NCBI GenBank assembly: GCA_017305455.1
Contig: JAFKKO010000119.1
Span: 1-64,000 of the forward strand
Source of the DNA: Hyphomicrobiales bacterium
GTDB lineage: Bacteria; Pseudomonadota; Alphaproteobacteria; Rhizobiales; Xanthobacteraceae
Direction of reading: 5' to 3'
Length of the DNA stretch: 64,000 nucleotides
Part shown: piece by piece, positions 1 to 9,110 of the stretch
How positions within the stretch are numbered: position 1 is the first letter of the stretch
How the letters are laid out: the number at the start of each line of letters is the position of its first letter
The notes under the pieces: generated by a model
Told to the model about the DNA's origin: nothing
The model's database searches: none
Seen by the model: the letters and a program-made list of their open reading frames with translations, nothing else
Made by a program: the position numbers and the translations under genes

Positions 1-306
1 ATCGGCACCCTGATCGGCATGGTGCAGATGTTCGCCAACATGACCGACCCCTCCAAGCTCGGCCCGTTCATGGCGACCGCGCTGCTGGCGACGCTGTACG
101 GCGCGCTGGTGGCGAACCTGTTCTGTCTGCCGATCGCCGACAAGCTGCACGGCAAGCTGCTCGACGAAGAGACCAACCGCACCATCATCATCGACGGCAT
201 TCTGATGATCCGCGACGCCAAGAGCCCGACTTTGGTGCGCGAGATGCTGCTGGCCTATCTGCCGGAGAAGCATCGCCACGAGGAAGGCGAGCCGGTGCCG
301 GCCTGA
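1..306 (+). CDS. motA: Flagellar motor stator protein MotA, C-terminal part
   Basis: The reading frame is open from the first base of the window, so the N-terminal two thirds of the gene lie upstream. The visible 101 residues begin with a membrane-adjacent stretch (IGTLIGMVQMFANM), pass through a hydrophobic helix (MATALLATLYGALVANLF) and end in a charged cytoplasmic tail. This matches the last transmembrane helix and C-terminus of the MotA/PomA proton channel, the inner-membrane stator ring that couples ion flow to flagellar rotation. The tail includes the typical DGILMIRDAKSP stretch. The motB gene follows after 33 bp in the same direction, the standard stator operon order, which makes the assignment firm. 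Confidence 0.93.
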   Translation: MGTLIGMVQMFANMTDPSKLGPFMATALLATLYGALVANLFCLPIADKLHGKLLDEETNRTIIIDGILMIRDAKSPTLVREMLLAYLPEKHRHEEGEPVPA

Positions 307-339
307 CCGGCGGCTTGACCAGGGTTCGGGGAAGAGGCG

Positions 340-1170
340 ATGGCCAAGAAGAAACGGGGCGACGCGCACGGCGGAGGACACGGCTGGTTCGTGACCTTTG
401 CCGACCTCATGGGCCTGATGATGAGCTTCTTCGTCATGCTGGTGGCGTTCTCCAATCAGGACCAGCAGAAGCTCAAGATCGTCGCCGGCTCGATGCGCGA
501 GGCGTTCGGCGTGCAGACCCAGTCGCGCTTTTCCGGCGTGCTGGAGACCGACGGCCTGCCGACCCGTCCCAAGCTGAAGAACGTCGATCACATCCCGCCG
601 GAGGAGGCTTCCAACACCCCGTCGCCCGACCAGCATGACAACGGCAAGATCGCCGGCGCGCGGCTCAAGACCGACCGCGAATTCGCGCTGGCCTCCGCCT
701 CGCTGCGCCAGGCGCTGCAGGACATGCCGGAGATGACCGAACTGTCCAAGCACATCATGTTCGAGGAGACCAAAGAGGGCCTGAACCTTGAGATCGTCGA
801 TCAGGACGGCCGCTCGATGTTCGCCGACGGCTCGCGCCAGCCCTACGAGCGCACCCGCATGCTGATCAGCCGTCTCGCCAAGCCGCTGCGCCAGTCGCCG
901 CTGCGGGTGGCGATCACCGGCCATACCTCGTCGAACTTCATCCGCTCGCGTTCCGATTACGACGCCTTCGATCTCTCCGCCGACCGCGCCAATGCGGTGC
1001 GCCAGATTCTGGAGCGGGAAGGGCTGCCGCCGTCCCATATCTTCTCGGTGTCCGGCAAGGCCGACACCCAGCCGCTTTTCCCGGATGATCCGACGCTGGC
1101 CGCCAACCGCCGCGTCACCATCACCCTGATGCGGGAAGACCCGGCCTTGCCGCCGAATCTGCGGCCCTGA
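340..1170 (+). CDS. motB: Flagellar motor protein MotB
   Basis: This 276-residue protein has a basic N-terminus, one transmembrane helix at about residues 17-38 containing the family motif TFADLMGLMMSFFVML, and a C-terminal OmpA/MotB peptidoglycan-binding domain at about 188-265 (ITGHTSS, then LSADRANAVRQIL and ANRRVTITLM). Asp22 occupies the place of the proton-carrying aspartate of MotB. In the family, MotB anchors the stator to peptidoglycan and forms the channel with MotA. The gene lies just downstream of motA. A long linker of about 120 residues joins the helix to the OmpA domain. No other flagellar gene is present, so this stator pair is detached from the main flagellar cluster, at least on this side. 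Confidence 0.92.
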   Translation: MAKKKRGDAHGGGHGWFVTFADLMGLMMSFFVMLVAFSNQDQQKLKIVAGSMREAFGVQTQSRFSGVLETDGLPTRPKLKNVDHIPPEEASNTPSPDQHDNGKIAGARLKTDREFALASASLRQALQDMPEMTELSKHIMFEETKEGLNLEIVDQDGRSMFADGSRQPYERTRMLISRLAKPLRQSPLRVAITGHTSSNFIRSRSDYDAFDLSADRANAVRQILEREGLPPSHIFSVSGKADTQPLFPDDPTLAANRRVTITLMREDPALPPNLRP

Positions 1171-1318
1171 GCCGGCCGATTGCCGGCCTACCAAATTACC
1201 TTTCAAGTCCTAAAGTTACTGTCCGGCATGTGGGAAAGCGCGAGACCCGGTGCTATACGTCCGCGCCCCGGAGGCATGCTCCGGGATCGAAACGGGCTTC
1301 AGGGCACTTTCCAATATC

Positions 1319-3253
1319 ATGACCGCCAGCGAGACATCCGCCGAGGCTCAGGACGAGCAGGCCTCACCCGCGACCGAATCTCCCGGTGAACAGGCGTCAC
1401 CCGCAGGCTTCTGGGGGCTGACCCTCGGCAGCATCGGCGTCGTGTTCGGCGACATCGGCACCAGCCCGCTTTATGCGTTCCGCGAGGCGGTGCGCGGCGC
1501 GGCCGGCACCGGCGAGGTGACGCGGCCGATCGTGCTCGGCGTGCTGTCGCTGATCCTGTGGGCGCTGTTTGTCGTGGTTACAGCCAAATACGTCCTCTTG
1601 CTGCTGCGCGCCGACAATAACGGCGAGGGCGGCACGCTGTCGCTGATGGCGCTCGGCCGGCGCGCCATGGGCCGCAATTCGCGGCTGCTGCTGGTGCTCG
1701 GCGTGGTCGGCGCGGCGATGTTCCTCGGCGATTCGATGATCACCCCGGCGATCTCGGTGCTGTCGGCGGTCGAAGGTCTCAAGCTCGCGGCGCCGGGTCT
1801 CGAACATTACGTCGTGCTGCTGACGGTGCTGATCCTGGTCGCCTTGTTCGCGGTGCAGAGCAGCGGCACGACGCGGATCGCGGCGGCGTTCGGCCCGGTG
1901 ATGATCGCCTGGTTCACCGCCATTGCCATTCTCGGCGCCATGCATATCGCCGACGATCCGACCGTGCTGGCCGCGATCAATCCGTATTACGCCATCACCT
2001 TCATGATGAGCCATGGCGAACTGGGGCTGGTCGCGCTCGGCGCGGTGTTCCTGGCGGTGACCGGCGGCGAGGCGCTCTACGCCGATCTCGGCCATTTCGG
2101 CCGCAAGCCGATCCAGTCCGCCTGGATGTTCTTCGTGCTGCCCGCGCTGCTGATCAATTATTTCGGGCAGGGCGCGCTGGTGCTGTCGCATCCGGCTGCG
2201 ATCGAGAACACGTTCTATTCGCTGGCGCCCGAAGCCGTGCTGCTGCCGCTCGTGGTGCTGGCGACCGCCGCCACCGTGATCGCGAGCCAGGCGGTGATCA
2301 CCGGTGCGTTCTCGCTGACGCGCCAGGCGGTGCAGCTTGGCCTTCTGCCGCGCTTCGAGGTCCGCTACACCTCCGAGGTTCATGCCGGGCAGATTTATCT
2401 GCCGCGCGTCAATACGCTGCTCCTGATCGGCGTGCTGCTGCTGGTGCTGATGTTCCGCACCTCCAGCGGTCTGGCCTCGGCTTACGGCATCGCGGTCTCC
2501 ACCACTATGGTGGCCGATGGCATCATGGGCTTCGTCGTGGTGTGGAAGCTGTGGAACTGGCGCGCGGCGACTGCCGCCGCGTTGATCGTGCCGCTGGTGT
2601 TTGTCGATATTTCGTTCTTCACCGCCAACCTGCTCAAGCTGTTCGAAGGCGCGTGGGTGCCGCTCCTGTTCGGCATCACCGTGATGGTGCTGATCTGGAC
2701 CTGGCGGCGCGGCGCCGCCATCCTTCTCAACAAGACGCGGCGCACCGAAGTGCCGCTGCGCGATCTGATCAAGAGTCTGGAAAAGCGGCCGCCGCATATC
2801 GTCAAGGGCACCGCGGTGTTCCTGACCAGCGACCGCGAATATACCCCGACCGCGCTGCTGCATAACCTCAAGCACAACAAGGTGCTGCACGAGCACAACG
2901 TCATTCTCACCATCAACACCGCGCAGACCCCGCGGGTCGATCTGCTCGACCGCGTGCAATACGAAAGCATCAGCGAGAAGTTCGCCACCGTGCAGCTCAA
3001 TTTCGGTTTCATGGAATCGCCGAACGTGCCGAAGGCGCTGGCGATCGCGCGCAAGCTCGGCTGGCAGTTCGACATCATGTCGACCTCGTTCTTCGTCTCG
3101 CGCCGTTCGCTCAAGCCCGCCGCGCAGTCCGGCATGCCGAAATGGCAGGATCATCTGTTCATCGCCATGAGCAAGTCGGCGAACGACGCCACCGATTACT
3201 TCCAGATTCCGACCGGCCGCGTGGTGGAGGTCGGAACCCAGGTCACAATCTAG
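1319..3253 (+). CDS. kup: Low-affinity potassium transporter Kup (copy 1)
   Basis: Kup/HAK/KUP family K+:H+ symporter of the inner membrane, 644 residues from ATG 1319. The frame is open further upstream to 1250, but those residues resemble no part of the family. The signature [12 protein letters not shown] is at residues 44-55, followed by about twelve hydrophobic segments, the [15 protein letters not shown] loop and a soluble C-terminal domain that ends in [15 protein letters not shown] second, closely similar kup follows 122 bp later on the same strand, suggesting an old tandem duplication. The upstream 148 bp begin with a GCCGGC inverted repeat after motB. I see no clear promoter there. 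Confidence 0.93.
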   Translation: MTASETSAEAQDEQASPATESPGEQASPAGFWGLTLGSIGVVFGDIGTSPLYAFREAVRGAAGTGEVTRPIVLGVLSLILWALFVVVTAKYVLLLLRADNNGEGGTLSLMALGRRAMGRNSRLLLVLGVVGAAMFLGDSMITPAISVLSAVEGLKLAAPGLEHYVVLLTVLILVALFAVQSSGTTRIAAAFGPVMIAWFTAIAILGAMHIADDPTVLAAINPYYAITFMMSHGELGLVALGAVFLAVTGGEALYADLGHFGRKPIQSAWMFFVLPALLINYFGQGALVLSHPAAIENTFYSLAPEAVLLPLVVLATAATVIASQAVITGAFSLTRQAVQLGLLPRFEVRYTSEVHAGQIYLPRVNTLLLIGVLLLVLMFRTSSGLASAYGIAVSTTMVADGIMGFVVVWKLWNWRAATAAALIVPLVFVDISFFTANLLKLFEGAWVPLLFGITVMVLIWTWRRGAAILLNKTRRTEVPLRDLIKSLEKRPPHIVKGTAVFLTSDREYTPTALLHNLKHNKVLHEHNVILTINTAQTPRVDLLDRVQYESISEKFATVQLNFGFMESPNVPKALAIARKLGWQFDIMSTSFFVSRRSLKPAAQSGMPKWQDHLFIAMSKSANDATDYFQIPTGRVVEVGTQVTI

Positions 3254-3375
3254 ATTTTCAAATAAACGGCTGATTTTTCAGTATTTTTATCAAGTATCCC
3301 GCTCTTGCAAACGCGCGGGGGCGGGCGTATAGCCCTGCGCCGCTGCCACCTGCGCAACGCAAGCGAGGCCCTTCC

Positions 3376-5301
3376 ATGACAACCGGCATATCGATCCCCG
3401 CCGCGGAAACGCCGGCGGCGGAGGAGCATGGAGCGGCGCATTCGACCGCGGGCTTCAAGGCGCTGCTGCTCGGCAGCATCGGCGTCGTCTATGGCGATAT
3501 CGGCACCAGCCCGCTTTATGCGTTCCGCGAGGCGGTGACTGCAGCCGGGGCGGCCGAGGGCGGCGCCAGTCCGCAGGCCGTGCTCGGCGTGCTGTCGCTG
3601 ATCCTGTGGGCGCTGATCCTCGTCGTCACCCTGAAATACGTCATCATCCTGCTGCGCGCCGACAACAACGGGGAGGGCGGCACGCTGGCCCTGATGGCGC
3701 TGGCGCAGCGCGCGCTCGGCGGTCAGGGCAGGTTCATCATCTTTCTCGGCATCATCAGCGGCGCGCTGTTCTACGGCGATGCCGTGATCACCCCGGCATT
3801 GTCGGTGCTTTCCGCCATCGAAGGCATGAAGATCGCGACCGCGGCGTTCGACCCTTACGTGGTGCCGCTGACGGTTTTCATTCTGGTGCTGCTGTTCGCG
3901 GTGCAGTCGCGCGGCACCGCCCGCGTCGCTGCGTTTTTCGGCCCGTTGATGCTGATCTGGTTTCTGGTGATCGGTCTTGGCGCGATCCCGCACATTCTGA
4001 ACTATCCCGGCGTCTTCGCGGCTTTCAATCCGGCCCATGCGGTGTCGTTCCTGATCCATCACGGCATCATCGGTCTGGTGACGCTGGGCGCGGTGTTCCT
4101 CGCGGTGACCGGCGCCGAAGCGCTCTATGCGGACCTTGGCCATTTCGGCAAACGTCCGATCCAGACCGCATGGCTGCTCATCGTGCTGCCGTCGCTGGCG
4201 CTGAACTATCTTGGCCAGAGCGCCTTGATGCTCGGCAATCCGAAGGCGGTGGAAAATCCGTTCTTCCTGATGTTCCCCTCCTGGGCGCTGGTGCCGATGG
4301 TGGTGCTCGCCACCATCGCGACGGTGATCGCGAGTCAGGCGGTGATCACCGGCGCCTATTCGCTGACACGGCAGGCGATCCAGCTCGGGCTGATGCCGCG
4401 CTTCGAGATCCGCCATACTTCGGAAAGCCATGCCGGGCAGATCTACATTCCGCGCATCAACCTGCTGCTCCTTGTCAGCGTCGTGCTGCTGGTGTTCCTG
4501 TTCCGCTCCTCCAGCGCGCTGGCCTCGGCCTACGGCATCGCTGTCACCGGCACCATGGTGGTGACGGGCCTGATGGGTTTCGTCGTGGTGTGGAAGGTGT
4601 GGAAATGGCCGCCGCTTGCGGCCGCCGCGCTGCTGCTGCCGTTTTTGTTCCTCGATCTGACCTTCCTGTCGGCAAACCTGCTCAAGATTTTCGAGGGCGG
4701 CTGGGTGCCGCTCGCGCTCGGCGCGGTGGTGATGCTGCTGATGTACACATGGCGGCGTGGCACCCGCCTGTTGTACGACAAGACCCACAAGCAGGAGATT
4801 CCGCTGACCGAACTGGTGGCGATGCTGGAGAAGAAGGCGCCGCAGCGCGTGCCCGGCACCGCCGTGTTTCTCACCAGCAATCCGCAATTCGCCCCGACCG
4901 CGCTGATGCACAGCCTCAAGCACTACAAGGTGCTGCACCAGAAGAACGTCATTCTCAACATCGCCACCGCGCCGACGCCGCGGGTCGATCCCGCCGAGCG
5001 GGTGCGGATGGAGGAGATCAGCGAGAATTTCTCCCGTGTGACGCTGAAATTCGGCTTCATGGAATCGCCGAACGTGCCGAAGGCGCTGGGAATCGCGCGC
5101 AAGCTCGGCTGGCAGTTCGACATCATGTCGACGTCGTTCTTCCTGTCGCGCCGCGCGCTCAAGCCGGCCACTCATTCGGGCATGCCGCGCTGGCAGGATC
5201 ATCTGTTCATCGCGCTCAGCCGGTCGGCCAACGACGCCACCGATTACTACCAGATCCCGACCGGCCGGGTGGTCGAGGTCGGAACGCAGATCACGATCTG
5301 A
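3376..5301 (+). CDS. kup: Low-affinity potassium transporter Kup (copy 2)
   Basis: Second Kup family K+ uptake permease, 641 residues. [12 protein letters not shown] lies near residues 40-51 and the protein ends in [14 protein letters not shown], nearly the same C-terminus as the preceding gene. The two proteins are colinear throughout, with long identical blocks (for example the segments around [10 protein letters not shown] and [14 protein letters not shown]). They differ in the N-terminal 30 residues and in several membrane helices. The 122 bp between the two genes are AT-rich for this genome (around TTTTTCAGTATTTTTATCAAG), so this copy may have its own promoter. The two copies could differ in affinity or regulation; nothing in the sequence says which is the main transporter. 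Confidence 0.93.
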   Translation: MTTGISIPAAETPAAEEHGAAHSTAGFKALLLGSIGVVYGDIGTSPLYAFREAVTAAGAAEGGASPQAVLGVLSLILWALILVVTLKYVIILLRADNNGEGGTLALMALAQRALGGQGRFIIFLGIISGALFYGDAVITPALSVLSAIEGMKIATAAFDPYVVPLTVFILVLLFAVQSRGTARVAAFFGPLMLIWFLVIGLGAIPHILNYPGVFAAFNPAHAVSFLIHHGIIGLVTLGAVFLAVTGAEALYADLGHFGKRPIQTAWLLIVLPSLALNYLGQSALMLGNPKAVENPFFLMFPSWALVPMVVLATIATVIASQAVITGAYSLTRQAIQLGLMPRFEIRHTSESHAGQIYIPRINLLLLVSVVLLVFLFRSSSALASAYGIAVTGTMVVTGLMGFVVVWKVWKWPPLAAAALLLPFLFLDLTFLSANLLKIFEGGWVPLALGAVVMLLMYTWRRGTRLLYDKTHKQEIPLTELVAMLEKKAPQRVPGTAVFLTSNPQFAPTALMHSLKHYKVLHQKNVILNIATAPTPRVDPAERVRMEEISENFSRVTLKFGFMESPNVPKALGIARKLGWQFDIMSTSFFLSRRALKPATHSGMPRWQDHLFIALSRSANDATDYYQIPTGRVVEVGTQITI

Positions 5302-5377
5302 CAGGCGCGGATCAGCGCTTGATTTTGCCGGCGTAACAAGAGAGTTTGCGCCGGTGCGACCCATTCGGAGGCCTTTC

Positions 5378-5707
5378 GTGTTCAACAGGAAACAGGTTCA
5401 GAATCTCACGCCCGCCGAGGTGGCGCAGGGTCTGACCGAAGGCCGCTATCTGCTGATCGACGTACGCGAGCTCAACGAGGTCGCGGCGGAGGCCTATCCC
5501 GACGCCGTGGTGATGCCGCTGTCGGCATTCGATCCCGACGCGCTGCCCGATCCGCAAGGCAAGACCGTGGTGTTCGCCTGCCGCTCCGGCAACCGCTCGG
5601 TGCGGGCCTCGCTGGCCGCGCAGGCCTGCGGCAGGCCTTACAACGCGCATCTGGCCGGCGGCATGCTGGCGTGGAAGGCGGCGGGTCTGCCCTCGAAGGC
5701 GGGCTGA
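5378..5707 (+). CDS. Rhodanese-like domain protein
   Basis: Single-domain rhodanese of 109 residues starting at GTG 5378, which has a CGGAG ribosome binding site 7 bp upstream. An alternative GTG at 5354 would add 8 residues without an obvious binding site. The active-site loop is CRSGNRS with catalytic Cys68, and the domain ends in the typical HLAGGMLAWKAAGLP. Such small cytoplasmic rhodaneses carry a persulfide on the cysteine and act in sulfur transfer or thiosulfate/cyanide chemistry; the actual substrate cannot be read from sequence. The aminotransferase gene starts 33 bp downstream on the same strand, so the two may be cotranscribed. Confidence 0.85.
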   Translation: MFNRKQVQNLTPAEVAQGLTEGRYLLIDVRELNEVAAEAYPDAVVMPLSAFDPDALPDPQGKTVVFACRSGNRSVRASLAAQACGRPYNAHLAGGMLAWKAAGLPSKAG

Positions 5708-5739
5708 CATCGTGCCGGTTTCGCGTTGACGCCCGCATC

Positions 5740-6891
5740 ATGAACCGGATTTTCGCCGACCTGCCGGTCACGATCTTCGAGGTGATGTCGCAACTCGCCC
5801 GCGACCACGACGCCATCAATCTCGGCCAGGGTTTTCCGGATGGGCCGGGGCCGGAGGACATCCGCCGCAAGGCCGCCGACGCCGTGCTCAATGGCTACAA
5901 CCAGTATCCCTCGATGATGGGGCTGCCGGAATTGCGGCAGGCGATCGCCGCGCATTATGCGCACTGGCACGGCGTCGCGTTCGATCCGATGAGCGAGGTG
6001 ATGGTGACCTCGGGCGGGACCGAAGCGCTCGCCGCCGCCTTTCTCGGCCTGATCGAGGCGGGCGACGAGGTCGTCGTGTTCCAGCCGTTCTATGATGCCT
6101 ATGTGCCGCTGATCGAGCGGGCCGGCGGCATTCCGCGTTTCGTCCGGCTGGAGCCGCCGCACTGGCGGCTGACCGACGAGGCGCTGCGGCAGGCGTTCAC
6201 GCCGAAGACGCGCTTCGTCATCTTCAACAATCCGCTCAACCCCGCCGCCGTGGTCTATCCGCGCGAGGACCTCGAACTGCTCGCGCGCTACTGCCAGGAG
6301 TTCGATGCGGTCGCGATCTGCGACGAGGTCTGGGAGCACATCGTGTTCGACGGCCGTCGCCACATTCCGCTGATCGCGCTGCCCGGCATGCGCGAGCGCA
6401 CGGTGAAGATCGGCTCGGCAGGAAAGATTTTCGCGCTCACCGGCTGGAAGGTCGGCTTTGTCTGCGCCGCGCCGCCGCTGCTCCGCGTGCTGGCCAAGGC
6501 GCACCAGTTCCTGGCGTTCACCACCGCGCCCAACCTGCAGGTCGCGGTGGCTTACGGACTCGGCAAGCCGGACGATGTGTTCGAGGACATGCGGCGCGAT
6601 CTGCAGCGCAGCCGCGACCGCCTGACCGATGGGTTGAAGCGGATCGGCTTTCCGGTGCTGCCCTCGCAAGGCACCTATTTTCTTACCGTCGATCTCGCGC
6701 CGCTCGGCCTCAACGAGACCGACGAGGCGTTCTGCAAGCGTGTCGCCGTCGAACATAAGGTCGCATCGATCCCGGTGTCGTCCTTCTATAAAGACGATGC
6801 CGTCAATTCCGTGGTGCGGTTCTGTTTCTCCAAGACGGATGCGACTCTGGATACGGCACTGGAGCGGCTCTCTCATGTTCTGCGGCGGTAG
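5740..6891 (+). CDS. PLP-dependent class I/II aminotransferase
   Basis: Fold-type I aminotransferase, 383 residues from ATG 5740. Cofactor residues are recognisable: SGGTEA in the phosphate-binding loop, Asp195 in the AICDEVW segment and Lys229 in SAGKIFALTGWK, which forms the Schiff base with pyridoxal phosphate. The start region (FADLPVTIFEVMSQLA, INLGQGFPD) is that of the branch containing kynurenine/glutamine transaminases and methionine aminotransferase YbdL, so a keto-acid transaminase with an aromatic or methionine-like donor is likely. The usual NNPHNP motif reads NNPLNP here, a conservative change. The 3' end overlaps the next gene by 17 bp in another frame, which suggests translational coupling. 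Confidence 0.85.
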   Translation: MNRIFADLPVTIFEVMSQLARDHDAINLGQGFPDGPGPEDIRRKAADAVLNGYNQYPSMMGLPELRQAIAAHYAHWHGVAFDPMSEVMVTSGGTEALAAAFLGLIEAGDEVVVFQPFYDAYVPLIERAGGIPRFVRLEPPHWRLTDEALRQAFTPKTRFVIFNNPLNPAAVVYPREDLELLARYCQEFDAVAICDEVWEHIVFDGRRHIPLIALPGMRERTVKIGSAGKIFALTGWKVGFVCAAPPLLRVLAKAHQFLAFTTAPNLQVAVAYGLGKPDDVFEDMRRDLQRSRDRLTDGLKRIGFPVLPSQGTYFLTVDLAPLGLNETDEAFCKRVAVEHKVASIPVSSFYKDDAVNSVVRFCFSKTDATLDTALERLSHVLRR

Positions 6892-7978
6892 GGTTCGGCT
6901 GGCGGTAATCGCGCTTGTTTGCGCGGTGCTGACCGCGCCTGCGCAGGCGGCCGACCGCGTGGTGAACTTCTACAACTGGTCGAGCTACATGGCGCCCGGC
7001 GTGCTGGAAGATTTCACCAAAGAGACCGGCATCAAGGTCGTGTACGATACTTTCGACGCCAACGAGACGCTGGAGACCCGGCTGCTCGCCGGCAAGTCCG
7101 GTTACGATGTCGTGGTGCCGACCGCGTATTTCCTGCAGCGCCAGATCAGGGCCGGCGTATTCCAGAAGCTCGACAAGGCCAAGCTGCCGAACCTCGTCAA
7201 TGCCTGGCCGGAAGTGACGCGGCGTCTGGCGATCTACGATCCCGGCAATCTCTACGGCGCCAATTACATGTGGGGCACCACCGGCATCGGCTACAACGTC
7301 GCCGCGGTGCGCAGGATTCTCGGCCCCGATGCGAAGATCGATTCATGGAGCATGGTGTTCGAGCCGGAGAATCTCGCCAAGTTCAAGGATTGCGGCGTGC
7401 AGATGCTGGATTCGCCGGATGACATCCTGCCGGCGACGCTGAACTGGCTCGGCCTCGATCCGAATTCGACCGCGCAGGCTGATCTCGACAAGGCCGCCGC
7501 GGCGCTGGCGAAAATTAGGCCTTACGTGCGCAAGTTTCATTCCGCCGATTATCTGAACGCGCTCGCCACCGGCGAGATCTGCCTTGTGGTCGGCTGGTCC
7601 GGCGACATCAAGCAGGCGCAGAGCCGCGCGGCGGAATCGGGCAATGGCGTGGAGATCGGCTATGCGATCCCGAAGGAGGGCGCGCAGATGTTCTTCGACA
7701 ATTTCGCCATTCCGGCGGATGCCAAGAATGTCGATGAGGCCTACGCGCTGATCAATTATCTCTATCGGCCCGAGGTCGCGGCGAAGAACTCCGACTTCCT
7801 GTCCTATGCCAGCGGCAACCTCGCCGCCCAGAAGCTGCTCGATCCGAAGATCGCGAACGACAAGGGCATCTATCCGGACGAGGCGACGATGAAGAAGCTG
7901 TTCGTCATCACCGCGCGCGAGCCCGCCACCCAGCGCATCATCAACCGGCTCTGGATCCGGGTGAAGATCGGGCGGTAG
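6875..7978 (+). CDS. Polyamine ABC transporter substrate-binding protein (PotF/SpuD type)
   Basis: Periplasmic binding protein of 367 residues. ATG 6875 is preferred because it is followed directly by a signal peptide (hydrophobic core VIALVCAVLTAPAQA, cleavage after residue 25). The frame is open further upstream inside the aminotransferase gene, but without a signal. The mature protein starts VVNFYNWSSYMAPGVLEDF, the hallmark of the PotD/PotF spermidine/putrescine binding family, followed by ETGIKVVYDTFDANET. In the family it captures putrescine or spermidine for an ABC importer. No permease or ATPase gene is adjacent, so it is an orphan here. It overlaps the aminotransferase end by 17 bp. 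Its C-terminus is slightly shorter and more basic than usual. Confidence 0.87.
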   Translation: MFCGGRVRLAVIALVCAVLTAPAQAADRVVNFYNWSSYMAPGVLEDFTKETGIKVVYDTFDANETLETRLLAGKSGYDVVVPTAYFLQRQIRAGVFQKLDKAKLPNLVNAWPEVTRRLAIYDPGNLYGANYMWGTTGIGYNVAAVRRILGPDAKIDSWSMVFEPENLAKFKDCGVQMLDSPDDILPATLNWLGLDPNSTAQADLDKAAAALAKIRPYVRKFHSADYLNALATGEICLVVGWSGDIKQAQSRAAESGNGVEIGYAIPKEGAQMFFDNFAIPADAKNVDEAYALINYLYRPEVAAKNSDFLSYASGNLAAQKLLDPKIANDKGIYPDEATMKKLFVITAREPATQRIINRLWIRVKIGR

Positions 7979-7983
7979 CTTTC

Positions 7984-8170
7984 TTGTCCCGGGCGCGATG
8001 CAGCGTGCAACGCTGCTTCGCAGAACCGGGACCGTTACAAATACTGAATGTGGAACGGCCCCGGCTCTGCGGTGCGGCATTTCATGCCGCACGCGCGTCC
8101 GGGGCACATGATTTCGGCCTCATGGTTCGAGACGCGAGGCCTTGCCTCGCTCCTCTCCATGAGGATCGCA
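7984..8170 (+). repeat. Dispersed intergenic repeat, copy A
   Basis: Noncoding, palindrome-rich stretch between the convergent binding-protein and acyltransferase genes. It begins TGTCCCGGGCGCGATGCAGC, contains GCTTCGCAGAACCGGGACC and GGAACGGCCCCGG, and ends with the core module CCTCATGGTTCGAGACG ... TCCATGAGGATCG. The same modules in the same order occur, inverted, at about 16485-16745, and the terminal core recurs at about 10180-10415 and 15275-15332. Short open frames inside it are not genes. It could act as a terminator or mRNA stabiliser for the convergent genes; that is inference. Confidence 0.75.
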
Positions 8171-8174
8171 GCGA

Positions 8175-9110
8175 TCACCGCCAGCGGCGGTGAAGCCAGA
8201 GCCATTGCTCGGGATGCTCGCGCACCCAGCCTTCGATCACGGACGTGATCGCCTGCATCGTCGCCTGTACGTCCACCTTGCCCTCGGCGTCGCGCGCCGG
8301 CGTCACCGCGTCGGTCAGTTCGACGCGGAAGCGATGGTCCGGCAGCCGCATCACGCGCACGCCATGGATCGGACAGTCGATCTGCCGCGCCAGGCGCGCG
8401 AGCAGGGGATTGGCCTTGGTGGTGCGGCCGAAGAAGGTGACATCGACGCCGCGACCGAAATACTGATCAACCAGCATGCCGACATGGACGCCGCGCTCCA
8501 GCGCCTGCGCGAGCCGCAGCGGCGCGTCATGCGTGGTCGCGACCATGGTGCCCATGTTGACGGCGCGCATGTCCTGAATGGCGCGATCCGCCGCCGCGAT
8601 GTTGGGACGGCGGAACAGCACGGCGGAGTCGAGGCCGTAGGCCGGACCGGCCAGCGCCGGCAGTTCCCAGTTGGCGAGGTGACTGGCGAAGATCAGCGCG
8701 CCACGGCCGTCGTCGCGCAGCGCGGCGAATTTTTCGATGGTGCCGGGCGCAAGCTCGACGCGGCCACGCTCGGGATGATCGATGTCGAGATTCCAGATGT
8801 GATCGAGATGGGCGAACTCGGCGCCGACGCGGCCGAGATTATCCCACACGCCGGTGAGGATGCGCTCGATCTCGGCCGGCGGCTTCTCCGGAAACGCGGC
8901 TTTGAGGTTGGCGCGGCCGGTGCGCTGCTCGGGCAGCCACGGTCCGATGGTGCGGGTGATCGCGGCGAAAAAATTCGCGGTGCGGTCGGGATCGAAATAG
9001 CGCGTCAGTTTCAGCAGGCCGACCGCGAGGCCGCCAAGGATCGCGCCGCCGACAGGCTTGACCGCGTCGCGCAGCAGCGCCCTTGCGCGAAGCAGAAGCC
9101 GCCGCATCAC
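8175..9110 (-). CDS. lpxXL: Lipid A very-long-chain acyltransferase (LpxL/HtrB family)
   Basis: 311-residue membrane-anchored acyltransferase of the LpxL/HtrB/MsbB family. It has a hydrophobic N-terminal anchor at about residues 18-38 and the catalytic HX4E motif at His144-Glu149 (SHLANWE). LpxXL-type enzymes transfer the 27-hydroxyoctacosanoyl-type chain from AcpXL to a lipid A precursor. That role is inferred here from its position as the last gene of the acpXL cluster, a conserved arrangement in rhizobia and relatives. Its ATG overlaps the stop of the preceding dehydrogenase by 4 bp (ATGA), implying coupled translation. An ordinary lauroyl acyltransferase is the alternative reading. Confidence 0.85.
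   Translation of the reverse strand: MMRRLLLRARALLRDAVKPVGGAILGGLAVGLLKLTRYFDPDRTANFFAAITRTIGPWLPEQRTGRANLKAAFPEKPPAEIERILTGVWDNLGRVGAEFAHLDHIWNLDIDHPERGRVELAPGTIEKFAALRDDGRGALIFASHLANWELPALAGPAYGLDSAVLFRRPNIAAADRAIQDMRAVNMGTMVATTHDAPLRLAQALERGVHVGMLVDQYFGRGVDVTFFGRTTKANPLLARLARQIDCPIHGVRVMRLPDHRFRVELTDAVTPARDAEGKVDVQATMQAITSVIEGWVREHPEQWLWLHRRWR

Noticed and set aside
1397-3154. Long antisense open frame (585 codons) opposite kup copy 1
   Set aside because: Rich in His, Arg, Gln and Asp with no family likeness; a typical mirror frame of a GC-rich membrane protein gene.
3250-5385. Long antisense open frame (711 codons) opposite kup copy 2
   Set aside because: Same composition artefact; the kup frame is clearly the coding one.
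8048-8248. Small open frame in repeat copy A
   Set aside because: Made of repeat modules shared with noncoding copies B-D; no protein-like features.
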